Assembly (NCBI RefSeq): GCF_027257875.1
Contig: NZ_JAPVQY010000035.1
Span: 20,825 to 84,824 of the forward strand
DNA length: 64,000 nt
Direction: 5' to 3'
DNA from: Burkholderia sp. IMCC1007
GTDB taxonomy: Bacteria > Pseudomonadota > Gammaproteobacteria > Burkholderiales > Burkholderiaceae
Of the stretch, positions 46,710-54,013 are shown one piece after another. The position numbers were made by a program, and so were the translations under genes. Under the pieces are notes generated by a model. It was not told the DNA's origin and ran no database searches. It worked only from the letters and a program-made list of their open reading frames with translations. Each line of letters starts with the position of its first letter. Positions within the stretch are counted from its first letter, which is position 1.

Positions 46710-46785
46710 CCCATCTCTCCACATGTAACGCCGCGGTCGACCGACCATCCTCGGTCAGGCGGATAAGCTGGCTCCGCCCACCGCT

Positions 46786-47214
46786 CTATCGATATTCGTC
46801 GATATCGACCACGCCTCCGAGCGATTCCATGAGCGCTCGCACATCGTTCGGAACGTCCGGCACACGGTCGCCGGTATAGTTTGCCCAGTAGCAGAAGAAA
46901 CGAACGCGAGCGCCGGCGCTCTCAATAAGCTCACGCAAGCCGTCACGGGGTAGCGCCAAGCGCTTGATGAGATAGCGCAGGTGCGGCTCCAATTGATCGC
47001 TATGGACAGACTCACTGCTGCGCACACCCCATACTCCCGTTCGGCCCGGATAGCTGCTAGCTCGGCCCGCCGACGTAACAAAATGCTGCCCCTTGGTAAC
47101 GGCTATATCAGGCACGATGCAGAAATAGTCGGTCCAGAATTCCGGAACGACATCATCACCTGAGATTGTGAATGACGCGTTCGCAAGTTGATGAGAGCCC
47201 AATCCCAACCTCAT
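46786..47214 (-). CDS. DUF4279-family protein, putative immunity protein
   Basis: This 142-residue protein fits DUF4279: an N-terminal ASFTISGDDVVPEFWTDYF, the KGQ turn, an R...TGVWGVRSS section, LEPHLRYLIKRL, then RVRFFCYWANYTGD and a terminal LMESLGGVVDIDEYR. Its ATG overlaps the stop of a toxin-like C-terminal frame (ATGA at 47214-47211) and it has no ribosome site of its own, so it is translated by coupling. That layout is typical of polymorphic-toxin immunity genes. The immunity role is inferred. Confidence 0.78.
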   Translation of the reverse strand: MRLGLGSHQLANASFTISGDDVVPEFWTDYFCIVPDIAVTKGQHFVTSAGRASSYPGRTGVWGVRSSESVHSDQLEPHLRYLIKRLALPRDGLRELIESAGARVRFFCYWANYTGDRVPDVPNDVRALMESLGGVVDIDEYR

Positions 47215-47532
47215 TTGTAGTCGTGCATGTTGCCGATGACTTCGCCTCGAAATTCCACGTTGCCATTGTCGTGCCAGATGACGTTATCAGCGCCACCAAG
47301 GCCAAGATCGTCTTTCATCGAATGGACCATCCCACCAAAGGTATCTCGGTCGTACCCTAGCATTTTCGCTGCATAGTTCGGAGCAAGTGGGTTGCGGGAC
47401 GGATTCGGGCGGTAACGCGCTGTATTTGCAGGTTTCCACGTCGGGCGGCGATCAACCTGTCTCGGGTGGCGAGGTCGTCGGTATGCAGATAGGGGCGGCG
47501 GTGCTCGGAGTGCTTGCGGTGGCGTGGTGCAT
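47211..47532 (-). pseudogene. Frameshifted small toxin-like gene upstream of the DUF4279 gene
   Basis: A strong ribosome site (TAAGGAGG) precedes an ATG at 47532, but that frame stops after 26 codons at 47452. The next frame is open from 47543 to 47211 and ends with a protein-like segment: NPLAPNYAAKMLGYDRDTF, then MKDDLGLGGADNVIWHDNG and EFRGEVIGNMHDYK. This resembles C-terminal nuclease-type toxin domains of polymorphic toxins, preceded by an Arg/Pro linker. Removing one base, for instance in the CCCC run near 47497, would join the two into about 106 residues. Its TGA overlaps the DUF4279 start. A fragment starting at the ATG at 47363 (50 residues) could still be made. The family is not identified. 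Confidence 0.6.
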
Positions 47533-47543
47533 ATGCGCCCTCC

Positions 47544-47660
47544 TTAGCTCACACCCTTCGCACACCACAATTCCGCCAGCACGGACACCCAAACCGACGT
47601 CACCGCCATCCCAACACCCACGCCCACTCCGACCATGCAGCACACATCCCAAACTGACAC
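47544..47660 (-). CDS. Small hydrophobic protein, possible minor virion protein
   Basis: This 38-residue frame starts with GTG at 47660 after a good GAGGAG site and is one hydrophobic Val/Gly/Met/Trp-rich segment (VGVGVGVGMAVTSVWVSVL). It follows the coat gene terminator by about 50 bp and its TAA is the beginning of the next ribosome site. Filamentous phages encode small inner-membrane coat proteins (pVII/pIX type) of this size. No sequence match can be claimed. Confidence 0.45.
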   Translation of the reverse strand: MSVWDVCCMVGVGVGVGMAVTSVWVSVLAELWCAKGVS

Positions 47661-47713
47661 CGTTACTCCTCGACGCAGCCAACGCCATGCGCACATAACC
47701 CGCCTCCGCTCAC

Positions 47714-47747
47714 AAAAAAAGGCGTTCAGACCGCCGCCCGAACGCCT
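47714..47747 (-). terminator. Terminator after the coat protein gene
   Basis: Minus-strand AGGCGTTC (47747-47740) pairs with GAACGCCT (47727-47720), followed by a run of seven T. It begins 21 nt after the coat gene stop. Strong termination behind gene VIII is a feature of filamentous phages. Confidence 0.88.
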
Positions 47748-47768
47748 CTCATCACGCCATCACCCCGA

Positions 47769-47990
47769 TCAACGACCGAGGAAGCCCTTCACCGTCTTGT
47801 AGCCCCACGCCACCACCACGACGGCCAGAACCGCGCCACCGATTGCCACGATCGACGGAATCACGTTGTTCACCGAATTCACGATCGGCGTCACGTCCAC
47901 ACCCGACGCCTGCGCAAACGACGCCGACGACACCAGAGCAGCAGTACCGCCAGCGGCCACGACGGCGAGATTCTTCTTCAGGTTCTTCAT
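47769..47990 (-). CDS. Inovirus major coat protein (pVIII-like)
   Basis: This 73-residue precursor has a basic start (MKNLKKNLAV), a hydrophobic signal segment and a signal-peptidase site after SFAQA or ASFA. The mature part of about 47-50 residues has an amphipathic start with acidic residue (SGVDVTPIVNSVNNVIPSI), a transmembrane segment (VAIGGAVLAVVVVAWGY) and a basic tail (KTVKGFLGR). That three-part layout and size is the pVIII pattern. The ribosome site is GGAG, and a terminator follows immediately. Confidence 0.92.
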   Translation of the reverse strand: MKNLKKNLAVVAAGGTAALVSSASFAQASGVDVTPIVNSVNNVIPSIVAIGGAVLAVVVVAWGYKTVKGFLGR

Positions 47991-48019
47991 CTTCTAACTC
48001 CACGGAAATGGCTCACTGT

Positions 48020-48199
48020 TTAGGATTCGTCCGACCGAGCCACCTTCGAACGAATCGACTTCTTCGGCGGATCACGACGTGACACAACACGCGTCACGTA
48101 GTCCACCGCCTTGCAGACCAGATGCACGAACAGCAGAACGTTCAACAACGCAAGCTGCGCCGACACCGGGTCCACCGCATACGACGACAGGCGGTCCAT
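48020..48199 (-). CDS. Small inovirus-type membrane protein
   Basis: This 59-residue protein starts 3 bp after the ssDNA-binding gene stop and ends 29 bp before the coat gene. It has one hydrophobic stretch (AQLALLNVLLFVHLVCKAV) followed by a strongly basic tail (SRRDPPKKSIRSKVARS). Position between gene V and gene VIII matches the small pVII/pIX-type virion genes. It was too short for standard listing. Confidence 0.65.
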   Translation of the reverse strand: MDRLSSYAVDPVSAQLALLNVLLFVHLVCKAVDYVTRVVSRRDPPKKSIRSKVARSDES

Positions 48200-48202
48200 C
48201 GC

Positions 48203-48547
48203 TTAACTCGCAGCACCAGCCGTAGCGGCAGGCTTAGCAACCGGACGACCCTTCGAAAGCGGAGTCCACGACACGATGCGCGGAGTCAATCGCCCGGCAT
48301 CAATCCCGTAACCCTCGCTGAGCCGGTACTGGACGATGTATTCCTCGCCCACTTGAATCTCCACGTCCGCGTCAAACAGCGACGTTTTTGCTACGAACGA
48401 CCCATCGACCAGCTCACCAGTCTTCGGGTCTTCGTAACGCGATTCCACAAAGCAGTGAAGCACTCGCATATCGCGGGTCTGACCAGTCTTCTTGCTCGTG
48501 ACTTTTTCGTTGTCGATCTTCAACACACGGATTTTTTCGCTTGCCAT
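48203..48547 (-). CDS. Filamentous-phage single-stranded DNA-binding protein (gpV-like)
   Basis: This 114-residue protein has an OB-like beta pattern: KIRVLKIDNEKVTSKKTGQ, then VLHCFVESRYEDPKTGELVDG, FDADVEIQVGEEYIVQYRL and a flexible Ala/Pro tail. It matches the gene-V class of inovirus DNA-binding proteins, which coat the plus strand before assembly. The ribosome site is GGTGAGAG. It precedes the small membrane and coat genes as in filamentous phages. Confidence 0.85.
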   Translation of the reverse strand: MASEKIRVLKIDNEKVTSKKTGQTRDMRVLHCFVESRYEDPKTGELVDGSFVAKTSLFDADVEIQVGEEYIVQYRLSEGYGIDAGRLTPRIVSWTPLSKGRPVAKPAATAGAAS

Positions 48548-48620
48548 TTCTCTCACCTTTTTCTCGATTAGTAGTGCTATTTGTATTGCACAAAACAAAA
48601 GGAACCCATCGGCTCCACCT

Positions 48621-48809
48621 CTACAACGACAGCTTCAACCCTGCGACACCGCACTTCTGCATCAACGCCGCCGTGTTCACGCAGGACCTCTTCCCGATTT
48701 GAACCGTCGGCAAGTAGCCACGATTGCACCAACCCACAACAACCCCGATCGGGAGCCCCGTAAGCTCGCTGAAACGCTCGCGTGAAACGAACGGCACCGC
48801 AGCCAGCAT
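48621..48809 (-). CDS. Excisionase-like small DNA-binding protein
   Basis: This 62-residue protein carries a MerR/excisionase-type winged helix-turn-helix (SRERFSELTGLPIGVVVGWC, then RGYLPTVQIGKRSCVNTAAL). The start at 48809 has a GGAGAG site; a longer start at 48848 lacks one. In Pseudomonas Pf prophages a similar small protein (XisF) controls excision and opposes the repressor. Here it is divergent from the repressor-like gene at 49175 and upstream of the ssDNA-binding gene, where the replication initiator would be expected. Confidence 0.75.
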   Translation of the reverse strand: MLAAVPFVSRERFSELTGLPIGVVVGWCNRGYLPTVQIGKRSCVNTAALMQKCGVAGLKLSL

Positions 48810-49174
48810 CCCACTCTCCAACCGACCTACACCACGACTGCCCTCCATACATCGCTCCCGATCACACGCCCAAGACTCTCAACTCTCGCCTTACAAACTG
48901 CCACTGCGGAATCTGAACAAAACATACACCCCAAAAACTCTAGCCTCAAGAACGAAAGTTACAAATTCACATTACAAACAGCTATTTCTATATACACATC
49001 ACCCGCAAATACCCGCCCACAAAGGAAACCCCATCGAATAAAATTTTTATTTCTATATACAAAACCACACATTTATCTCAACTATTTTTAGCTTCAGCAC
49101 CGACCATTCACCGCCACAGCCACCCTATCCATATAATTAACAGATCCGAAAGCGATAGGACCATCCAAGCAACC
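48810..49174. other. AT-rich divergent control region of the element
   Basis: This region separates the excisionase-like gene (minus) from the repressor-like gene (plus). It is the most AT-rich stretch of the window. It contains a 14-bp direct repeat (48983-48996 and 49048-49061) and a perfect -10 TATAAT at 49132-49137 with a weak TTCACC 18 bp upstream, facing the repressor-like gene. The second strand must hold the promoter of the phage genes. Confidence 0.7.
48983..49061. repeat. 14-bp direct repeat pair, candidate repressor operators
   Basis: TATTTCTATATACA occurs at 48983-48996 and again at 49048-49061, 65 bp apart, in the divergent control region. Exact copies in this place suggest binding sites of the 217-residue regulator or the excisionase-like protein. 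Confidence 0.6.
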
Positions 49175-49828
49175 ATGAACATTCCCGAGCAACACGACGC
49201 CGCCGCGTACGACATCACGATACGCATCCACTTGCTGCTCCGACACCTAACCGGAAACCAGCACAAGTGGGCAGCACTGGAAAGACTCACCGGAGTAAAG
49301 GCCGTGAAGTGGCGTCACGTCTACATAGGAATCAACAAGCCATCTATAGCCATGCTCGACGCGCTCTGCCGCAGCGTTCCACAATATGCATTCTGGCTTG
49401 CAACCGGAATGACGGACGCTTTGGGAGGCCATAAATCGCCATTACCGGATTTCACCTTTCTATTTCAACAGGACGAAATCGAAATTCAAATCGACTCGGA
49501 CAGCAGTGCACGATATTTCCATACGTGCACAAACACCATTAGAGAGCTATCCAACAAGCTGATTAAACTTTACGACGAAGAAGCGAACTACAAAACAACC
49601 CAAAGCGACTTAATAGATGAATTAAACAGACAATTCCCCTTACCAGATATTCCGGAAACCCCTGCACTACAGAAGATCAAGGAATACGAAATCCAACCGG
49701 AACTTCTAGAAAAAATCCTACTTCTCAGAAGCGAGCACGTAGAAAGCATGATCCGACGAATCAGAACAATACCGAATGCGGACGAACTAATCGACTCATT
49801 ACGAGCCAAAGAACAAACCGCCAAGTAA
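49175..49828 (+). CDS. Repressor-like DNA-binding protein of the element
   Basis: This 217-residue protein has an N-terminal helical segment with a Cro/CI-like pattern (LRHLTGNQHKWAALERLTGV, then KAVKWRHVYIGINKPSIAMLDALCRSVPQYAFWLATG), much like phage repressors that end with a GxxP-type YAFWL helix. The C-terminal half is predicted helical and possibly coiled. AT-rich codon use sets it apart from the chromosome. It is divergent from the excisionase-like gene and is the likely lysogeny regulator of the element. Confidence 0.7.
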   Translation: MNIPEQHDAAAYDITIRIHLLLRHLTGNQHKWAALERLTGVKAVKWRHVYIGINKPSIAMLDALCRSVPQYAFWLATGMTDALGGHKSPLPDFTFLFQQDEIEIQIDSDSSARYFHTCTNTIRELSNKLIKLYDEEANYKTTQSDLIDELNRQFPLPDIPETPALQKIKEYEIQPELLEKILLLRSEHVESMIRRIRTIPNADELIDSLRAKEQTAK

Positions 49829-49892
49829 CGACAAGCAACAATCGCACTGACGCGATCACAGACGCGCAACACGACATGCAAAAGAGAACCGC

Positions 49893-50093
49893 ATGGAAAA
49901 GGTAACTTTCAGCCGCTACGACACAGCCGACTACCTCACGACCGAGGAAGACATCGCCGCCTACCTCGAAGCAGTAGCGGAGGACGGCAACCCCGCCCTC
50001 ATCGCCGAATCAGACAAGATCGTCGCACGCGCCCGCGCTCGCAACGCCCAAGCGAGACCCTCATCGAACCCGGCTCCGCCCGACAACACCTAA
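49893..50093 (+). CDS. Antitoxin-like N-terminal fragment (HigA/addiction-module type)
   Basis: This 66-residue protein begins SRYDTADYLTTEEDIAAYLE and continues EDGNPALIAESDKIVARAR, matching the first about 45 residues of putative addiction-module antidote proteins, which begin RYDxAEYLxxxExIAAYLxA. The helix-turn-helix that normally follows is missing and replaced by a Ser/Pro/Asn tail. No HigB-type toxin is next to it. It has normal GC unlike the preceding gene, so it may be a recombined remnant. Confidence 0.65.
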   Translation: MEKVTFSRYDTADYLTTEEDIAAYLEAVAEDGNPALIAESDKIVARARARNAQARPSSNPAPPDNT

Positions 50094-50108
50094 CGCCCGC
50101 CCGCAGCA

Positions 50109-50128
50109 GTTCAACAAAGAGTCAACGG
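50109..50128. repeat. Right candidate integrase arm site
   Basis: GTTCAAC followed by a GTCAAC-type second copy, matching 16 of 20 positions with 46690-46709 and in the same orientation, about 90 bp inside the right att repeat. A further inverted pair AGTCACT and AGTGACT lies at about 50183-50209. Confidence 0.5.
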
Positions 50129-50218
50129 CACAGGCACGCAACGAACATACAATGTGACCCAACGTGCGCTAACCCTTTGAATAGTCACTCAATGTCATCC
50201 AAAGTGACTTATGGGAAA

Positions 50219-50267
50219 GGAATCATAATCCGCAGGTCCGGGGTTCGAGTCCCTGATTCGCCACCAA
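50219..50267 (+). repeat. Right attachment repeat (tRNA-Met 3' fragment)
   Basis: An exact copy of 46593-46641: half of the anticodon arm, the variable and T arms, the acceptor 3' strand and CCA plus one A. It lacks the 5' half and is not a functional tRNA. Confidence 0.93.
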
Positions 50268-50272
50268 ATGCG

Positions 50273-50307
50273 AAAAGCCGCTGTTTCGAAAGAAACAGCG
50301 GCTTTTT
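50273..50307 (+). terminator. Original tRNA-Met terminator, now beyond the element
   Basis: AAAAGCCGCTGTTTC (50273-50287), loop GAAA and GAAACAGCGGCTTTT (50292-50306) form a perfect stem followed by a T-run, 6 bp after the tRNA fragment. It was the terminator of the tRNA before insertion. Confidence 0.88.
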
Positions 50308-50374
50308 TCATTGCTTCATCCGGCGTACGCGATATCGCGCGTCGACCGCCTTCAGCCCACGCGCTGCGCCGCGA

Positions 50375-51349
50375 CTACGCCACCACCGCCCCTCGCTGCG
50401 CCTCGGTCGCCTCCGCCCGCACCTTCCCCCGCCAGTTCTCCCCACCCTCCAGCGCCGGCGTCGACTCAAACAGCTCCGCGATCCAGTCCGCGAACACGCG
50501 CACCTTCTGCGACAGATGCCGATTGTGCGGATACACGATCGAGATCGGCTTGGGCTTCGGATTGCAATCGGGCAGCACCTCGACGAGCGAACCGTCGAGC
50601 AGGTTCGGCAGCACCATGAACAGCGTCGGCTGGATCATCCCGAACCCTTCGAGCCCGCACGTCACGTACGCATCCGAATCGTTGACGGTCACGCTGCCGT
50701 TCATCCGCACCTCGACCGGCTTGCCTTCGATCATGAACACCCAAGGAATCGCGCGCGCCCCGTGGCTCGCACGGAAATTCACCGCATGATGATCGGCCAG
50801 ATCGGCGATCTCCTGCGGTTCACCGTGGCGCGCCAGGTAGTCGGGCGACGCGCAGGTCACGCGCTTGAGCATTCCGATGCGCCGCGCGACCATCGACGAA
50901 TCCTCTAGCGGCCCGACCCGGATCATGCAGTCGATGCCCTCCTCGACCGGATCGACATAGCGGTCCGACAAGCCGAGGTCGAGCGTGATGTCCGGATAGC
51001 GCTGCCGGAAGATCGACAGCGCGGGCAGCACGACGCGCCGCCCGAGCGAACTCGGCATGTGCACGCGCAGCACGCCGCTCGGCTTGCGGTTGCCGGTCTG
51101 GAAACTCGCGTCGGCTTCCGCGATCTCCGAGATGATCTTCATGCAATGCTCGTAGTACGCGGCGCCCTCCGGCGTCAGCGACAACCGGCGTGTGGTCCGG
51201 TGCATCAGGCGCACGCCGAGCAGCGCCTCGAGATTCTGGATGATGGTCGTCACCGACGCGCGCGGCATCGCGAGCGTGTCGGCCGCGCGCGTAAAGCTGT
51301 TCGCGTCGACCACGCGGGTGAAAACTTCCATTGCCTGGATGCGGTCCAT
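50375..51349 (-). CDS. LysR-family transcriptional regulator (DhcR/AaeR type)
   Basis: This 324-residue regulator has the LysR helix-turn-helix in residues 1-60 (AMEVFTRVVDANSFTRAADTLAMPRASVTTIIQNLE) and a substrate-binding domain to about 300 (PSGVLRVHMPSSLGRRVVLPAL). It belongs to the CrgA-like group common in Burkholderia. It reads towards the element's right border. No operon partner lies next to it. Confidence 0.92.
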   Translation of the reverse strand: MDRIQAMEVFTRVVDANSFTRAADTLAMPRASVTTIIQNLEALLGVRLMHRTTRRLSLTPEGAAYYEHCMKIISEIAEADASFQTGNRKPSGVLRVHMPSSLGRRVVLPALSIFRQRYPDITLDLGLSDRYVDPVEEGIDCMIRVGPLEDSSMVARRIGMLKRVTCASPDYLARHGEPQEIADLADHHAVNFRASHGARAIPWVFMIEGKPVEVRMNGSVTVNDSDAYVTCGLEGFGMIQPTLFMVLPNLLDGSLVEVLPDCNPKPKPISIVYPHNRHLSQKVRVFADWIAELFESTPALEGGENWRGKVRAEATEAQRGAVVA

Positions 51350-51548
51350 GCTGCGCCCCCCTTCGAATCGCCAACGGAACAGAATAGAGCGCGCAATGGG
51401 CCCGGCACAAGCCCTCGCCTATTGTTCTCCACTTCTGAATAGTCGCAGCGTTTTGGACTGTAAAGTAATCGACGAGCGTTCAGTTCGACGCGGCAATCGT
51501 TCCGTCCCGGGAAACCGCTTACGGCCCAGCCCCGCCGTACCTCGCGCG

Positions 51549-52517
51549 TCACCGCACGAACCGCTCGCGATAACCCTGCGGTGACACGCCGAGCACGCGC
51601 ACGAAACTGCGCCGCAGCGTCTCTTCGGAACCGAAGCCGCAGCGCGTGGCGATTCGCTTGACGGGCCAGACGGTTTCGCCGAGCAGACGCTGCGCGGCCT
51701 CGACACGAATCTGCTCGACCGCGCGCGCGGGCGTGCGGCCGGTTGCGGCGCGATAGTGGCGCACGAAGCTGCGCTCGCTCATGCTGACGCGCTCGGCGAG
51801 CGCCGGCACCGACAGGTCGGCCGCCAGATGCTCGGCGATCCACGCATGCAGTTCGCCGAAACGATCGTCGGTGCGCTGCATCGACAGCATCGCACTGAAC
51901 TGCGCCTGCCCGCCCGGCCGCTTCAGGAATACGACGAGTTCGCGCGCGGCGTCGAGTGCGACCGCCCGGCCGAGATCCTCCTCGACGAGCGCGAGCGCGA
52001 GGTCGATGCCGGCCGTCACGCCGGCCGAGGTCCACAACGCGCCTTCGCGGATGAAGATCGGATCGGCTTCGACGCGCACGTTCGGGTAGCGCGCCGCGAA
52101 TTCGTCGCAGCGCGCCCAGTGCGTGACCGCGCGCCGCCCGTCGAGCAGGCCGGCCTCGGCCAGCAGGAACGCGCCGGTGCAGACCGACGCGACACGTCGC
52201 GCGCGCTGCGCCTGCTGCCGGACCCAGCGCACCATCCGCGCGTCCCGCGACGCCGCGTGCACGCCCTTGCCGCCCGCCACGATCACCGTATCGGGCCGGC
52301 CGGCCGAGCGCAGCGAACCGGCCATCACGACGAGGCCGGACGACGTCTCGATCGGCCCCGCGTCGGCGGCGACGACGCGCGGTGCATATGGCGCGGGCTG
52401 TCCGCGCTCCTGCGCGAGCTCGTTGACGGACGCGAACACCTGCAGCGGGCCGGTCACGTCGAGCAGTTGCGCACGGGGAAACGCGAGGACCAGGATCGAG
52501 CGTGGAGCGGCAGGCAT
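51549..52517 (-). CDS. GlxA-family AraC-type transcriptional regulator
   Basis: This 322-residue protein has a DJ-1/PfpI sensor domain (ILVLAFPRAQLLDVTGPLQV, with RVASVCTGAFLLAEAGLLDG keeping the elbow Cys) followed by an AraC DNA-binding domain (SERSFVRHYRAATGRTPARAV, RIATRCGFGSEETLRRSFV). The start at 52517 is chosen over 52559 by alignment with family N-termini. It is divergent from the isonitrile-hydratase-like gene, whose DJ-1 domain it resembles; that gene is the likely target. Confidence 0.88.
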   Translation of the reverse strand: MPAAPRSILVLAFPRAQLLDVTGPLQVFASVNELAQERGQPAPYAPRVVAADAGPIETSSGLVVMAGSLRSAGRPDTVIVAGGKGVHAASRDARMVRWVRQQAQRARRVASVCTGAFLLAEAGLLDGRRAVTHWARCDEFAARYPNVRVEADPIFIREGALWTSAGVTAGIDLALALVEEDLGRAVALDAARELVVFLKRPGGQAQFSAMLSMQRTDDRFGELHAWIAEHLAADLSVPALAERVSMSERSFVRHYRAATGRTPARAVEQIRVEAAQRLLGETVWPVKRIATRCGFGSEETLRRSFVRVLGVSPQGYRERFVR

Positions 52518-52632
52518 GGCGATTGGCTGAAAACGTGGGCGATATGGCAATTTCGCCAAACACTACGCGCCTAGAATCGATCTGTCCATCGTGCGCCGGC
52601 GCGGCGCTTCCCCTTCCATTCGGAGTGTTCGC

Positions 52633-53316
52633 ATGACCCTGCATATCGGCCTGCTCGTGTTCCCGGGCGTCCAGCAACTCGATCTCACCGGCCCGCACGA
52701 CGTGCTCGCGTCGCTGCCCGACGCGGCCGTCCATCTCGTCTGGAAATCGCGCGACACGGTCGCGTCGAGCAGCGGGCTCGCGCTCGCGCCGACCTGCACG
52801 TTCGACGACTGCCCGCCGCTCGACGTGATCTGCGTGCCCGGCGGAATCGGCATCAACGAGCTGCTGCTCGACGCCGACACGATCGCGTTCGTGCAGCAGC
52901 GCGCGGCCACGGCGCGCTACGTGACGTCGGTCTGCACGGGTGCGCTGCTGCTCGGCGTGGCCGGCCTGCTGCGCGGGCGCCGCGCAACGACGCACTGGGC
53001 GTTTCATTCGCTGCTCGAGCCGCTCGGCGCGGTGCCCGTGCGCGAGCGCGTGGTGCGCGACGGCAACCTGATCACCGGCGGCGGCGTGACGGCCGGCATC
53101 GACTTCGCATTGACGATCGCCGCCGAGCTGGCTGGCGCGGAAGAAGCGCAGTCGATCCAGCTCGCACTCGAATACGCGCCGGCGCCGCCGTTCAACGCGG
53201 GCTCGCCGGATACCGCGCCGGCATCGGTGCTGGAACGCGTGACGGAGCGCTCGGCGGCTGGTGTGGAGAAGCGCAGGCAGATCGTCGACGCGGCGTTGCG
53301 CGCGATGTCGCGCTGA
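52633..53316 (+). CDS. inhA: Isonitrile hydratase-like DJ-1/PfpI protein
   Basis: This 227-residue DJ-1 superfamily protein is almost the same length as Pseudomonas putida isonitrile hydratase. The residues reported for that enzyme are at the same positions here: Asp17 (QQLDLTGPHD), Cys101 and Thr102 (TSVCTGALLLGVAG). InhA hydrates isonitriles to N-substituted formamides. The divergent GlxA-type regulator supports a small inducible unit. A cupin gene follows. Confidence 0.8.
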   Translation: MTLHIGLLVFPGVQQLDLTGPHDVLASLPDAAVHLVWKSRDTVASSSGLALAPTCTFDDCPPLDVICVPGGIGINELLLDADTIAFVQQRAATARYVTSVCTGALLLGVAGLLRGRRATTHWAFHSLLEPLGAVPVRERVVRDGNLITGGGVTAGIDFALTIAAELAGAEEAQSIQLALEYAPAPPFNAGSPDTAPASVLERVTERSAAGVEKRRQIVDAALRAMSR

Positions 53317-53407
53317 TCGCGAGCGAACGGAATCCCGCAGGCAGGCACCGCCGGCGTGCCCGCCTGCCCGCCTGCCTGTCGACGCATGCGCACGCAAGGA
53401 ACTATCG

Positions 53408-53719
53408 ATGAATATCGTCCGCAGTCGCGCGTACACCGCGCAGCGCCCATGGGGCGCGCTGGACATTGCGAACCTGAACGGCATCACGGTCCGTCTGCAC
53501 TGGACCGATCAACCGTACCGATGGCACGTGAACGACGGCGACGAAGTATTCGCGGTGCTCGACGGCCGTGTCGAGATGCGCTATCGCGAAGCGGGCATCG
53601 AGCACGCGACGGTGCTCGAAACGGGAGACGTCTTCCATGCGACGGTCGGCACCGAACACGTCGCGCACCCGCTCGGCGAAGCGCGCGTGCTCGTGATCGA
53701 GACCGAAGGCAGCGTCTGA
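53408..53719 (+). CDS. Small cupin-domain protein
   Basis: This 103-residue single cupin has the motif region YRWHVNDGDEVFAVLDGRVEM (motif 1, with HxxxxEx8-type pattern) and GDVFHATVGTEHVAHPLGEAR (motif 2). The metal ligands are plausible but the first His motif is weak. It is about 90 bp after the isonitrile-hydratase-like gene in the same direction and may be co-transcribed. Function unknown. Confidence 0.78.
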   Translation: MNIVRSRAYTAQRPWGALDIANLNGITVRLHWTDQPYRWHVNDGDEVFAVLDGRVEMRYREAGIEHATVLETGDVFHATVGTEHVAHPLGEARVLVIETEGSV

Positions 53720-53728
53720 CGACGGGCT

Positions 53729-54013
53729 TCAGCCGGCGAGCGTCCCCGTCTCCTGCGACGCGGTCAGTTTCGGTTGCGGCGTGCACAGGCACTGGCACAG
53801 GTCGTGTTCGAGCGCGACGACCTTGCCCATCACGGTCATCGTCCGCTCGCCGCCGTCCGACACGATCACGCCCTGGGTCTTGCACGTCGCGCAGAACACC
53901 GGCGCGCCGAGATAGGCAAGCTCGCGGCCGTCGAACGACGAATGGGCGATCCCGTCGAGCACGATGCCGCCATGGTCGGTCGTGTCGCCCTTCAGAATGA
54001 ATTTGCGGCTCAT
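53729..54013 (-). CDS. PAAR-domain protein
   Basis: This 94-residue PAAR-like protein has the opening ILKGDTTDHGGIVLDGI and a Cys pair CATC in ELAYLGAPVFCATCKTQG. Further Cys (DLCQCLC) near the end could complete the metal site. PAAR proteins sharpen the tip of the type VI secretion spike and carry effectors. No VgrG, effector or immunity gene is next to it; it is an orphan between a cupin and a porin. Confidence 0.85.
   Translation of the reverse strand: MSRKFILKGDTTDHGGIVLDGIAHSSFDGRELAYLGAPVFCATCKTQGVIVSDGGERTMTVMGKVVALEHDLCQCLCTPQPKLTASQETGTLAG

Noticed and set aside
47452..47694. 80-codon minus-strand frame starting at 47694 as a gene
   Set aside because: Its upstream part overlaps the small hydrophobic frame and lacks a ribosome site; only the portion from the ATG at 47532 has a good site, and it stops early because of the frame change.
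49588..49881. Minus-strand frame of 97 codons opposite the repressor-like gene
   Set aside because: No ribosome site, and the plus-strand gene has the helix-turn-helix pattern.
50219..50266. Second tRNA-Met gene
   Set aside because: Only the 3' part from the anticodon stem is present; it is an att repeat, not a tRNA.
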